Shown here piece after piece: positions 1-13,100 of a DNA stretch of 64,000 nt. The first letter of the stretch is position 1; every line of letters starts with the position of its first letter. The position numbers were made by a program, and so were the translations under genes. The notes under the pieces were generated by a model that was not told the origin of the DNA, searched no databases, and was given only the letters and a program-made list of their open reading frames with translations. Source of the stretch: Leptasterias polaris (lineage: Eukaryota; Echinodermata; Asteroidea; Forcipulatida; Asteriidae); contig JAZGTN010000013.1 in NCBI GenBank assembly GCA_037783415.1, positions 558,001 through 622,000 on the forward strand, given 5' to 3'.

Positions 1-1110
1 TGTACAATTGTAATTTGTTTTCAATAATTTGTTCAAGTTCAAAATATTGTCCATGTCAGTATTGTGGGGGGAGAGATATGGCTGTGATGACACAATGGCA
101 TTACTCAGCATTCCTGCATGCTGACCACATGCACACAAAACGGACTGATTGTGGTTGAGCACTGCACCATGACTGCACTGTGTTTGCATGGGAAACTCTT
201 TTTCATTGTATCAAAGCCCTTCACACTATTACAACCCTTGTTTCCCCTTTCCTCAAAACCATCTCAACTCCTTTGGAGTATGCAGCTCCGGCAGCCAAAT
301 TGGTGCACATCAACAGTCTTTATCCTTGCATTGAGACATTTACTCCGTGGTGGTGAGAAGCAATTTGAGTTTTGCCCAAGATTACAAAAGTCACTGCAAA
401 GATTCGAACCCACATTCTAATGATGGAGCCATCAGAGTTTGAGTTTGGTCATCTTGACTATTCGGACAGGCGATAAATATTAAATTTCATCTAGCTTTTT
501 TGGTGAAATTGAGCTATGAAAAGTTAAAGCAATTTAACCAATACAAACATACATTATGAGCTGTACTTTATTTTGTAAAACTTTATCACTTCTAGGTACA
601 AGTGCGAATGTCGTAACCCTCCATCCTCCCAACGGTTGCAGTTATCTTGAAGAGAAAAAAAAAACCAAACTTGCCAGAGACTGACCAAAATGTCTGTGAA
701 CCTTGGACGCCAGGTTAAAACTCAGCAGAATTTTTCAATTGATCAACAATTGAATCTCCTTAATCTAAGGAAATTGAGTGTCAAGTACTCTCAACTTGTG
801 CAAGAAATGTAAACTGCAGTACCCCCAAGTGCATACCGTGTGATGTTTTAACATCTTACCATGATGCAAACTATTAAACTTGTTTGGTGTTGAGGCATTG
901 GCGGAACACCTCTTGATATTGTCAACTTTTTGGTTTTTCTCCATAACCTTCATTCCCAACTCTTCTCCGCAGCATTACTACTAATTGAAACCGAATTAAA
1001 CATTGAAACTCAACAAGACAGCACTTGAACAATGACTCCATGATGACATCATCAGGTGTCCAATAATTTGAAATTTTAATGTTTTTTGTGTGTTTTGACT
1101 TTCTTTCCAG
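1..1110 (+). other. Intron 1 of the PITP gene (3' part), no exon seen
   Basis: The first recognised coding exon begins at 1111 in the middle of a Tyr codon, so an upstream exon holding the start codon and about six residues must exist. I looked for a short ATG exon ending in TA before a GT donor in this stretch and found none. The stretch is AT-rich with no recognised repeat or gene. Confidence 0.6.
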
Positions 1111-4100
1111 CCGGATTGTTTTGCCACTAACTGTGGAAGAGGTAAGTTTGTCCACTTCTTTAATAACTAGTACATATTGTACATTTGCATTTATGGTGAT
1201 GAGCACAGCAATCAATCTTGCTCATTGATTATGCTGTGTTTGAGTGATATTCTGGTCTTGAGAGTTGCTTTTACTTAGGCTTTTTTTAAAATTTATCACC
1301 CTGTTTTCTCTGACTGACTGGTCTCTTGCTCAGTCGTCTCATATCAGGCAAGAGACAATCCTTACTTTTCCTGCTGATTAGGCCGTAGCCAAAGTGGCAG
1401 CTATGGCTACGGCTCTGTATGTTGTTAAGGGTGTTGCAAAGGACATTATGCAGTTCAACGATGATACAGTGATCCGGACTTGTATCTGTAGCCAAAGCCG
1501 CCAAATTTGGACACAGCCATATGCTGCTCTACGGTTGTCATTTGTTTGTCAAGGCTAACTTGGTTTTGATATCGGTATGCATATTATATGGGGTCTATAT
1601 TGTATATGTACAGGTATTGTAGATCAATAACATTGAGTGGAGTTGATGAGATGAACATCTTGCTCATAATTAGAGAAATGTGATGACGTGTGTGTACATG
1701 TAGGACTATTGCAGCATAAATTTTGCACAAAGATAAATGGCCAGATATTACAAATTTGGTTGCAGTTTTACATTGCAAAGTAACTATTAATCTGGACTTA
1801 AAGACTTATTTGAGATATTGAATGAAAAAGTCCATCTACATCAATAGTGGTAGTGATGGAAGATAACTTGAAAAGCCCACACTATGTGACATGATTCTTG
1901 CACTACAGCACACCCAGTTAGCGTTATTGAGGTACAATGTATGATGGACACTAAAGGAGTGCACTGTTTGGTTTGGGTGTATACCGACAAAGTTTTACCC
2001 AAACCTAATAGTGTCATAGTTTTGTGTGCACCATAATACCTCAAAATGGCTCATGAACATAACTTTCAAAGTTATCTTGTCATTGGTATAATTCCAGTCT
2101 CCATGCACGTACAGGATGTATCCTAAAAATTAATGTATCTTGACAACCTTATAAATTGCTCAATTGTGTCATGGAAGTGTTGTATAAATGTTCCTTGTGT
2201 CTATTGACAACACAATACTAAGTGTGTAAAAGGTGGTAATACTTAGACATGAAAAATGAAACATACAGGCCTGTATGATATTAATACAATCCAATGTATA
2301 CATCAACTTTACACCCAATGTAGAACTTACATGTTTGAATTCTACATTTAACGAAGATAGAGAATGTGTGATTTTCAAATCAAATTAGTAACATACAGTA
2401 CTGTACATTTATGTTGAACAGATGAATAAGGATCATTTACATAGCCCTAAGAAATGCAGCTTACATGTGTACATGTATGGTGACAAATGTCATACATGTT
2501 ACAATGATTTACGTTAACAGTAACATCCATGTCCAGTGTAGGAGGGGTTGAAATGCACAATGTTATTTGAAATGGGTGGAACTCTGGACTCTTGTAACCC
2601 TACAGTACACTGTACAAACACAGTACATTTATGCATACCTTAATACCTGGGGAGGGAAGTGCACTCGATTAGGACTCAATTAGTACAGAGTCTGAGACCC
2701 AGGGTTCTGCCCAGGATTTGTTTAGTGCCGGAATTTTTTTTTTCCTAGTACAGTCAAGTCAATTTCCTTTCGATCGTGCACGGAGTGGTTACACACGTGC
2801 GCCCTGCAGCTAGCTGTGCCTTGAATGTAGGCCCTCAGTGCGCGCACGCCTTTACCGCCATGGGAAAACAATTTACAGCATCTATAGCATGGTGCTTACT
2901 CTGCAGTTCATTTCTGTTGTATTAAACGCTGTAGAATAGGGTTCGCAACATGATGAAACTGGTATCATGTTATTCCAAGTGTAAAGCTATAATCAGCGTG
3001 ACTGGAAACCATTGCAAAATCAATGCGGGTTTCGTGCGTTGGATTGTACATCGTACAGGCGGGAGGAATGCTCGATCCTGGATCATTAAAATAGACTCAA
3101 ACCAAAGAAGTAGGCTACTCGAAACTTTGGATAAAACTGTTTACCGGTAAATAATTTGTTTTACACGTTGTTCAAAATATTGTGAAGGAAATGGGCAAAA
3201 AAAGGGAAAATGTGTGGTGGTCGGAAAACGAAAAAATTCTGCGAGTGCCGGTCGGGGAATCATGAGTGCCGGTCGGGTTTTCCGGCACCGACCACCGTGG
3301 GCAGAACCCTGGAGACCTACCGTAATTTCGTGCGGATAAGACGCGGGGCGCACAAGGCGCAGGGCCGTAAAATTACACACACAAAATCAAGCGTCAACAG
3401 ACAAGGCGCACCGCCGCACAAGGCGCACTGCCGCACAAGGCGCATGATCTTACATGCACCTTTGACTGCAAACAGCAGACCGTATCGGTACATCGCCAAA
3501 AAGGGGTCATTTTGTTACCCTAAAAGTACCATGCTAATCAACACGTGAATAAATAGAAATCACGTGCGCTTGCAACATGTAGAGACATGTAGAAAAGTTC
3601 ATTTTAAACTGAAACCAACCTACCGTTCAGCGCCCGGCGTTTTCAGGAGATTCTTTCTCCCGTGTGTCACATGGGGTTGAAGGGAGTTTAACCAACAGAG
3701 GGCGCTACCACAGGGCTGAAGGGAGTTTATTCAACAGAGGGCGCTACCATACGGGAAAAATCTCCTGCCATTCCGATGGGGACGTGACATTATTGGGGTT
3801 TCTGTGGTTTCCTTTATTTTCAAAAAATTAATGTGAAGTCCCTTTTCTTTATTTTATACCACGATTATGTTATAGTCATGTTCATAACATTTTATTCAAA
3901 GACGTCGTTTCTCTCGTTTGTTGTGTTTTCTCCACAGTTATTTTATATCGTACTTTTAAGCTAAAATAAACAAAACAGACATTTATTCAAAGACTTCGTT
4001 TCTCTCGTTGGTTTTGTTTTCACTACAGTTATTTTATATCTAACTTTTGAGCTAAAATAAACGAAACAGATATATGAACCATCTCTTTTCTCATTTGGGC

Positions 4101-7100
4101 ATCCTGAAAAGGACAGTTGGTTTTGTTGGACACTTCAAAATTTATTCGAAGCTACATATCAGGCGGCTGGTTGAAAAAATACGCTGGATTTCTTCATCTG
4201 CAGGCTTGCAGAAGAAGCCAATCGCAATTAATGAAACTGAAGGTCTATCATATAATTAGTTTCAAAAAAATGTTACTACCCCGTTACAAAACAATTAATT
4301 AAACTGACGGTCTGTCATAGTATTAGTTTCTAAAAAAGGTCACTTTTCGTTTAAAAAATACAATCAATTAAAAAGTAACGATTTTACAGTTTATTTTTAT
4401 AAAGTTGATTAAAGTAAACCATGGACATTAGAACATGGTCGCACCTTTCACACAATACAGGTTGGGTGTATGCGTGAATAATCGTTGTTGGGTGAATGCG
4501 TTCGCAAACCTTTAGATGAATCTGCATGCAGTATTTTCATGGATGACCAATAATAAATTAAAACTCAATGATGATAAAACGGAACTGCTCATAATAACGT
4601 CTAAACATAACCAAGACAAAATAATCAATCACCAGATGCAAATTGGCACTGCTACTGTTACATCGTCTGCAAATGCTCGCAATCTTGGGATCATGTTTGA
4701 TAACACTATGTGCATGGAATCCCATGTGAAGAACATTTGTCAATCTGCTTTTTACCATATTAGAAACATTAGCAGCATTCGTAAAGTCCTCAATAAAAAG
4801 TCTGCCTCTATCCTTATACATGCTTTCATTACATCCAGGCTTGATAATGGAAACTCATTGCTTTATGGTATTAACAAGCATCTTATCAAAAAACTGCAAA
4901 ATGTCCAGAACGCTGCTGCTCGGGTATTATCTAAAACACGTAAATATGATCACATCACACCTGTGTTGAAACAGCTTCACTGGCTCCCAGTCTGTCAAAG
5001 AATTAAATTCAAAATCATTTTGCTTGCCTGGAAAGCTATGAATGATAGGGCTCCTCCCTATCTCAAAGAAATTCTCTCACCATATACGCCAACTCGCAAT
5101 CTTCGCTCTACAAACCAACTTCTTTTAACTGTCCCTAATACAACCACTTCCAACGGCGTTTGCGCTTTTTCTGTATCTGCACCCACTCTCTGGAACTCTC
5201 TTCCTTTACATATCCGAGCTACAAAGTCTCTGGACATTTTCAAAACATTGCTAAAAACTCACCTGTTCAATATTTATTATGATTGACTATCTGTTTGTTA
5301 TTTTTTCCACTTGTTTTTGCCGACACATTTATGTAAATCTGTTTTATTCAATGTGCTCTTATTTCTTTCTAAGCTACGTAATTTGTAATCTTTTTGGTTA
5401 CTCTTTCTGTTTTTTTTTTGTGTTTGGTTTTTATGCGCCTCGGAATAAGTTTAGTCTTAGATAGATGGCGCTTTACAAGTTTTAATTATTATTATTATTA
5501 TTATTACGAAATCACGGCCACAAAGGGAGGGATGAACACGTTGCTGCATTGTTGGAATGAATTCACGGTCGTTATGTATAGGGACACGTGGCCACAAAGG
5601 CGGCTCAACACATCGCGTCATTGTCGGAATGAAAATCTGGCGACACTGTCTGGAGAGTTGAGCACTGATAATGTACTACGTCAACAGTGCGTGGTGAGTT
5701 GATGGTTGGCGACCGCATTATTAACCTGACCGCAGCTACATTAAATAGGGCCTAGATTATTTGCACGTCGGCCGCGGTCATTTTGATCTCAAGCGACATC
5801 AGACAAGGCGCACTGGAATACAAGGCGCAGTGATGATTTTGTGGTCTAAAAAGTCAGATAAGACGCGTCTTATCCGCAGGAAATTACGGTACACACATAT
5901 GTGTAGGTAGGTCCCTGCAAGCGCTCATGTGCATGCATGGATTCCTTACAGCTAAATGGACGTACTCAATTGAGAACCGTAATACGCATGTCTTATCAAA
6001 GTGCTTTATCACTCCTGGGCCCAATGTAATAGAGCTGCTTAAAAGTTCACAAATTAGGTAAGCATAACAAAATTATGTTAACCAGAATAAGGTTACCAGC
6101 CAAAATACCATGTCACATGATTACCATCTTTGACTGGTATCCCGCTAAGTTTTTTTAAGCGCAAAGTTGTTAAGCCAAATTGTCTGCTTAAGCAGAAGGA
6201 ATTGGACCCAGACGGGTGTCTCACAGTGCAGCTTACTTTTTAACTTAAATGCAGAACTGTGCTTGAATTATGATGATACCAATCTTGTGAACACCTTGGA
6301 AGCACATAAAAGTTTCTTTCAATGTATTCTTTCATTTCAATAAGGACTTGGTAAATACCTGTTTGGGGATTTGCAACACACACAAGTAGCAGAAATTGGA
6401 CTTGATGTGCTCCAACTGCCCTAGCTACAGTAAAATGTGCACATTGCTTGTTATTAGCCACTTTGAGTTCTAAGGCACTCGGTTATAATTGGGACTGTAT
6501 ACATGAGTCCGCAATCTGCATAGCATTAGCAACCAGCTGCTCTGGTTATAGTGCTTTGAGACAGTAAACAGGATGATTTAAATGATGTCATTACACAGGG
6601 AATGAATAACAATTGACTGCCCTATACTTATGTGAAAGTGAGCATTTTTGATGGGAAAAACTAAAGTTAATTTAAATCTAACTAGTGCTACTGCACTAAT
6701 GCTAAAAATAGAACCCACGCACCCTGGTCCCAGACAAAGGTGTATTTCACTAACATACACGTGCGTACATGTCTATGTTTTATGCAGTTTGGCATGTCGA
6801 TGATGTGGTGATTGCGTAAGTGGTGGTGGAATGTTTGTCTGACAGACATCTGGGTATTTTGAGCAGGAGTAACTTCATCAGTGTGGAGTGCTATTGTTTA
6901 TTAAGATTTACCCAGTTAGTTTCCCTTGTGGTTTATTACTTGATATTTCAAATAAAAAAGTCACTTCCGCTTTAAGGTGAACCCTCCACTACAAATTTCC
7001 AGGTTGTATTGTAAACCTGGGTGTGATCTCTGGCTGTACTGCAGTTACAGATTGAATGGCATTCTGACTGGCACCCCGATCAAAGATAATGACAAAATAG

Positions 7101-10100
7101 GGAGACCTGCATTATCAGAGCTCCCTTAGTTGTTAGGACGTCGATACCTTAACCTGGAGGTCGCAGTCCCGCTCTTGTCAATTTTCTTTGCTTGACCCAA
7201 AATTGTTAAAAATTCAACCTGACAGTGAAGTTTCCCTTATGGTTAAAACTTGAAAAACTAAGTAATCACAATGACCGTTGAGCAAAGTTATAACTAGCAT
7301 TATCGCAAAAAGGCCGCCGAGGCGGCCTTTCGCGAGCCTGTTAGTTCCTTGTTTCAGTAAGTTTTCGTGTTTTGAATGCAGAAAAAAAATTAAGTAAAAA
7401 AAAAAAAAAAAAAAAAAGTTTATATGTATCCTGGATTTTCCAATACCTTGGGGACTGTCCAACCTCAAATCATGTTACACTTGTACACTGATTTTTGTAA
7501 ATTGTAAGTTTGTGACTCTTTAGTCTGTCAAACACGATGGATGGAGGAAAGTTCAGCGCAGATTTGGACCGAAAATTACTGCTTTGCTCAAAATAGTGTG
7601 CATCTCCAGTGTTTTTTTCAGCAACTTAAATGTCCCACAGGATTAAAAACCAGAGATAAAACTCAATGAGCAAAAAACTCTGGAAAACCTTGTGGCTATC
7701 AGCAAATTGTACCTCTTTAAGGTTTGCTTTTTGATACTAACAACTTTCTGACCGTTTTCAAATGCATTCCAATGTGTTCTAAACTGAACTGAAGTCGCAA
7801 GCTAGAATGATCAGAAGCCGTACGAAAATTTGCAGCCCGATCTATACAAGCACCTGGGAGTTTTTCGTACACAAACAGACACGTTACTCACATTAGTATA
7901 TAATAATAATAATAATAATGTAGATAGATAGATAGATGACTAATGAGGTGGCATTTATTTCTCCAATAACCATTATGCAAACTGGGTTCATGTACATGTA
8001 CATCGTAAGTTTCCATTGGTTTTGTAATTTCGGTGCATGCACACCTTTTTTCAAGAATTGAGTCTGCTGCCACCCATTGCTGGAACACATATTGTTCGCG
8101 TTTGTATTTTGTTTGTACACATGAAGCATGCAGCCGTTCTACAGTAGTGCACACAGTTAATATTTCAAAGCCAACTTTCTTACTTTTGGAGGAAGGCTGT
8201 AATCCATGTGTTGCCTCATTTTTACCCCGAAAAACCCTGGAAATTATCTCATAGCATACACATTTAATGGTGAAATCCTTGGTAAAATTTACTAATTTTG
8301 CCATAAAACATAAAACAAGGATTTTACCGTCTGGTACATGAAACTTGAGCTGCCGTGCTCCCCAAAATCTACATACAGTGCAACATTTGTGCATTCATTT
8401 TAATTAAATGTTACAAACTGTTATTGATAAAATCATCATTAAGTGATGCAGTTGTGCCATACAATTCATTAAACAACCAGTGCTTAGCCACCTGTTTCAT
8501 TTCCACTGTGTAAGGGATGCACACCCAATTCCATTAGTCAGTGATGCATAAAATCAATACATACATGTACATAAACATGTACATGTATAAACATGTACAT
8601 GTACACAGCCCCAGCCAGTGAATTTAAGTGTTTTTTTAAGTGTTCAATTTGAACAGGTTCTTCATGACATGATGCAATGAAAAGTCTACACATACATTGT
8701 ACATGTAGACAAAAATAAAGGCAATATGCATACTTTTGTTTGGTACAGAGGTTTTGTTTAAAACCATGAAAACCCCTGGACTGCTTGCCCTGACCATTTA
8801 CGCAAAAGAGCACTTTGCACTAATGATGTCTTTTTTGTTCAAAATACCTGGCTGTCACTGGTCAGACAAACATTGCACCACTTTTGTGATCACCACATGT
8901 TGGCATTCCAAGCTGTACTAGTAGTAAAGTTTGACACGTTTGTATGAGATCCGGGTACTTAGCTTATATTTTTAGTATTGAGTGCCAAGTGCTATTGGAC
9001 CATTTGTCAAGTCATTCTTCAATCTTTGCATACATGTACATGTGTACAATGGATGACATGCAGTTTTCATGGATTCGGATTACAAATTGTGTAGTATTGT
9101 GCACGCTAGTGATAAACATCCCACATGTTTGCAGTATAAGAAATTTCATCTTTGAGAGGGCAAGGCCGTCTTCACTTTGAATGGGGTACATGTACATATA
9201 CTTCCATTGGAAAATCTTTTTGAAAAGGGGCCAAGACTAGGGCAACGGAGGTCATAGCCTCTGTGGTCACAGTGTAATCCAGGTCTGTGATTGGAGGCTG
9301 GCTGTAATAATACTCCAACTCTATCAAGATTCCACCTATCAATCTACATATGTAACCATAGAGATAGGTCAAAATGAGGTCAGAAGGGAAAATCGCGTTG
9401 TACCTACAGTACTTGTACTTTATAAAAAGCTCTAATGAGTTTGTTGTGCATACAGGTACAGTAACAGGGCATTATGGCATTTTTACATAATATTAACCAT
9501 TGTTTCCTATCCTACACTACAAAAAAAGGTCCAGGATTGTCCTAATTTTTTCAATTTTCAAATGTGCATTTGAGGCATTTACATGGTGTAGTGTAGTCTA
9601 AGTAAGCCTGCATGTAAACAGATTGAATGACTTATTCCATTACTGGTTAATTCCACACCATTGCTTTATTTACTTGTCATGGTTGGGTGGGATGGCAGGA
9701 TTGGCTTGTGCATAATGTGCTCGCCTCTCACCACTGTGGTTCTTGTTCCATTCTCGGCTAAAGCTATCTTATGTGAGTAGAGTTGTGCGTTGGCTCTCTC
9801 CTATGCCACAATGGTTTTTCTCTGGGCCCTCTAGTTTTCCGCCCTCCAGAAAAATCAAACACTTCTGATCTCTCTGGCTGTGCTCTGTGGTCATGTTTGG
9901 TTTGGTTTGGTTTATTGATCTCTGCGACCCCAAGAGGAGTATGAGAGCCAGTACAGGTTACAAAGTAATTAATATAACGGTTATAAAGGTTAAGAAAATA
10001 AAGTACAAGTTAGCTTTATATAATACATTATCAATAAGCAAGAATTAGTATAACCAAATGATTACGGAAATTTAGACAGTATGATCTTTATAAATTTAGC

Positions 10101-13100
10101 TAGATTACTCAATTGAAGGTAACCTTTTACATTAAACAATAACCCCAATTTGACAGTGTTTGGGTTAGTCCAGTAAAACCTCTTTATATAAGAGCGTCTG
10201 TCTTCGTGAAGTGCATTACAAACAAGAGTATAGTGGAATTCATCACAATTGCCTTCAGAATTACATAACGGGCAAACTGTGATATTAACAGGTGATTGAG
10301 ATGGTAAATAGCGGACATCAGATGATGGAAGGTGGTGGTTTCCACAACGAAAACGAGCTAATGCTGATCTACTAGAATTTTTTAATTTGACAAGGTACTT
10401 CTCAGAATCTAAGTTAGTTTTAATAAGTTTATAAAAGGAACATAGTCTGTTATTTGAAATGTCACATTCCAGGTGCTGTTTAGCAATATCCTGTAGTCTA
10501 CGATCAAATTCTTTAGAAAGTCTTTTTTTAGAAAAATCACTTATTTCAGTTTGGTTCCATAATACAGAAAATCCAGTATCATCTAACATGGATTTAACAC
10601 ACCCGATCCATTTAGAATTTACAATATTTTGGTCAAAAAGTGCTCTCATAAGACGATACACAGTGTTAGAAAGACTATTAGGACGGGTAGTTAAATGAAG
10701 CCAAAAATTAAACATACGTAAATACACAGTATATTTAGGTCCTATTCTACCCAATTCACCATAAGCAATACAATTAGCAGTCCGGTAGTTAACCCGTAAT
10801 AAGCTTTTCAAAAACTTTTTATGAAAACTCTCAATTTGGGCAATATTAGAAAATCCCCAAATCTCACATCCATACAAAAGGACAGGAGAAACAATTTGGT
10901 CAAATAGTTGACACTGGATATCGATAGGTAAATCTAGTTTGGTAGCTTTAGTCTTTAGGCTAAACAAAGCTCTTCTGGCTTGATCGACCTGCTTGTTAAT
11001 AGCTTTATTAAACAAGCCATTATAGTTCAACTGTATACCCAGGTAAATATAATCATGAACTACTTCTAGCTTATCCTCTCCAAAAACAAATTCCGGGAAA
11101 GATCGGACTTTACCTTTAGAAAAAATTACAATCTTTGTTTTATTTGGGTTAACACTTAGATGCCAAAGTTTACAATAGTCGTAAACAGCATTTAAAGCAC
11201 ATTGTAATTCATGTGGAGATTCTGAAAGTACAACAGTATCATCTGCATAGAGTAAGGTGTACAATTTCAAAAATACTTCTACATCATCATCACTCAGAAG
11301 ATTACTAATGTCACTAGCTACAGTGGAAAGACCATTATAACATTTGCTAATAAACCTTTCAAAGTCATTTAGATATATACTAAATAATAATGGTGAAAGG
11401 TTTTCACCTTGTCTAACACCTTGCTCACAGGGGAACCCTATTGAAACTTTGTTACCAACTTTCACACAAGATTTTGCATGGGCATACATGTTGTAAACCA
11501 CAGTAATAACCTTCCCATTGATACCTGTGGAGATAAGCTTAGACCACAGTGAGGGTCTATGTACCAGGTCAAATGCCTTTTTATAGTCAATAAATGCACA
11601 ATAAACTCTGGTATGTCTGCTGAGATAGATTTCAATTAGCGAATGCAACACAAAGATGTGGTCAAGAGTACTTAATCCTTCCCGGAAGCCAGCTTGCTCA
11701 TCCCCTAGGATGCCACAGCCTTCAATAAACAATGTAAGCCTAGTGTTAATAATACTGGTGAATAATTTACCTAAACAGCTAAGTAAAGTGATTCCCCTGT
11801 AGTTGTCAGGGTCATCACTAGACCCTTTATTCTTGTAGATAGGTTTTATAATCCCGGTACACCAGTCGCTAGGAACTATTCCTGTATGCAAAACAATATT
11901 AAATAATTTAACAATTAATGACACAACACTCTCAGGGCAGTTTTTGAGGTGTTCATTTAAGACAGCGTCAATTCCTGCCGCTTTATTATTCTTAAGTTTT
12001 TTGATAGCTGAAACAACTTCTTCCGTAGAAAAGGATTCATTAATAAACTCATTTGAAGAATGAGTAATATTTCTCGGATCGTAATTATTAGAGTCAGAAG
12101 TGTTGTTACTGGAGCTTAGCTGTTTGAAATGCTGGTAGAAGGATGGTAGAGATATGTTGTCAGCAGAATTATTTTTAGTATTAGTGGCTTCATTTAGGAT
12201 GTTCCAGTACTCTTTAGGATTAGTGCTTCTAAGATTTCTTAAGCGTTTATGTAACTGCTTAGAATATTGCTGCTGTTTTAATTTAATTAATTTCTTGAAT
12301 TTTTTAGCATTAGATTTAATTTCTGAACGTGCCTCGGGTGCATCTAACCTTTTTAGACTGTTTTTAACACGCAGGTAATTGGCTCGTTCAGATCTACATT
12401 CTTGATCAAACCAAGGTTTGTTAAGCTGCTTATTAACTGGTTTAGGTTTTTTGTTACATACAGTATTTTTACACATCCCGAACGATTTGGCAGGATCGAG
12501 GCATAATGTAACTAATTGTTTAGTAAAGTTATCAATATTAGTCTGCGACGTTAGATCAAGGTTTAAATTATTCAATTGTGACTGAAGGTTATTAATATCA
12601 TCCTCGTTAAACTTCATCTTATATTCACCAGCAAGTTCCTGTTTCCACACATATTTAAACTGGCTATGGTTAGGATTAAGATATTTATCGTCATTATTAG
12701 TACTAGAGTTATGATTATCGGAAGTGTTAATTAGATTACGATTTATGGTGAATTTTAAGGTTAATTCCAAAGGGCAGTGAACGTCAGACAGACATGGATC
12801 AAAATCACAGATTCCAAAGTTAGAAATACAGGTTAACAAGGCAGGAGAAGCCAAGATGTAATCAACAGCGCTGCTACCAGCAGCATTGTTACATGTAAAA
12901 TCTCCAACTAATTTGTCGTTGCCAAATCTGCCATTAACAATCTTAAGGTCGAAATCTTTACATAAATCAATAAGCCTCTTACCGTTGTTATTTACTGTAG
13001 TGTCCTTATTGAACCTACTCGTAGTTATACCCACATCATCTAAACATTCTTTAGTATTTACAAACGTATTATCAAGTGCGTCAAGAAGAATGTCATCAGT

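Larger units (their letters stand above)
3320..5889. mobile_element. Mariner-type non-autonomous element with TA duplication, host of a nested LINE
   Basis: The ends are inverted repeats of about 26 bp beginning CCGTAATTTC with one mismatch, flanked by TA on both sides (3318-3319 and 5890-5891). The interior near both ends carries copies of ACAAGGCGCA in the same direction. There is also a 91-bp tandem duplication (3891-4072) and a duplicated segment ending in AGAGGGCGCTACCA (about 3670-3755). No transposase reading frame is seen. A LINE 3' fragment (4510-5508) has inserted into it. The TA target supports the Tc1/mariner group by established rule; autonomy is lost. Confidence 0.75.

Noticed and set aside
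3210..3548. 112-codon frame spanning the junction of the two DNA transposons
   Set aside because: It crosses an element boundary and consists of GC-rich terminal repeats, so it cannot be an ancestral gene.
7309..7330. GC-rich hairpin AAAGGCCGCC-GA-GGCGGCCTTT resembling a bacterial terminator, near an A-run
   Set aside because: All surrounding sequence is animal intron with no bacterial genes; it also resembles part of an SfiI-type adaptor but differs from it. Treated as a chance palindrome.
7888..8394. 168-codon minus-strand frame in PITP intron 2
   Set aside because: It ends in a poly-Tyr run made by an ATA microsatellite, has no domain, and a frame of this length is not surprising in 128 kb of AT-rich strand.
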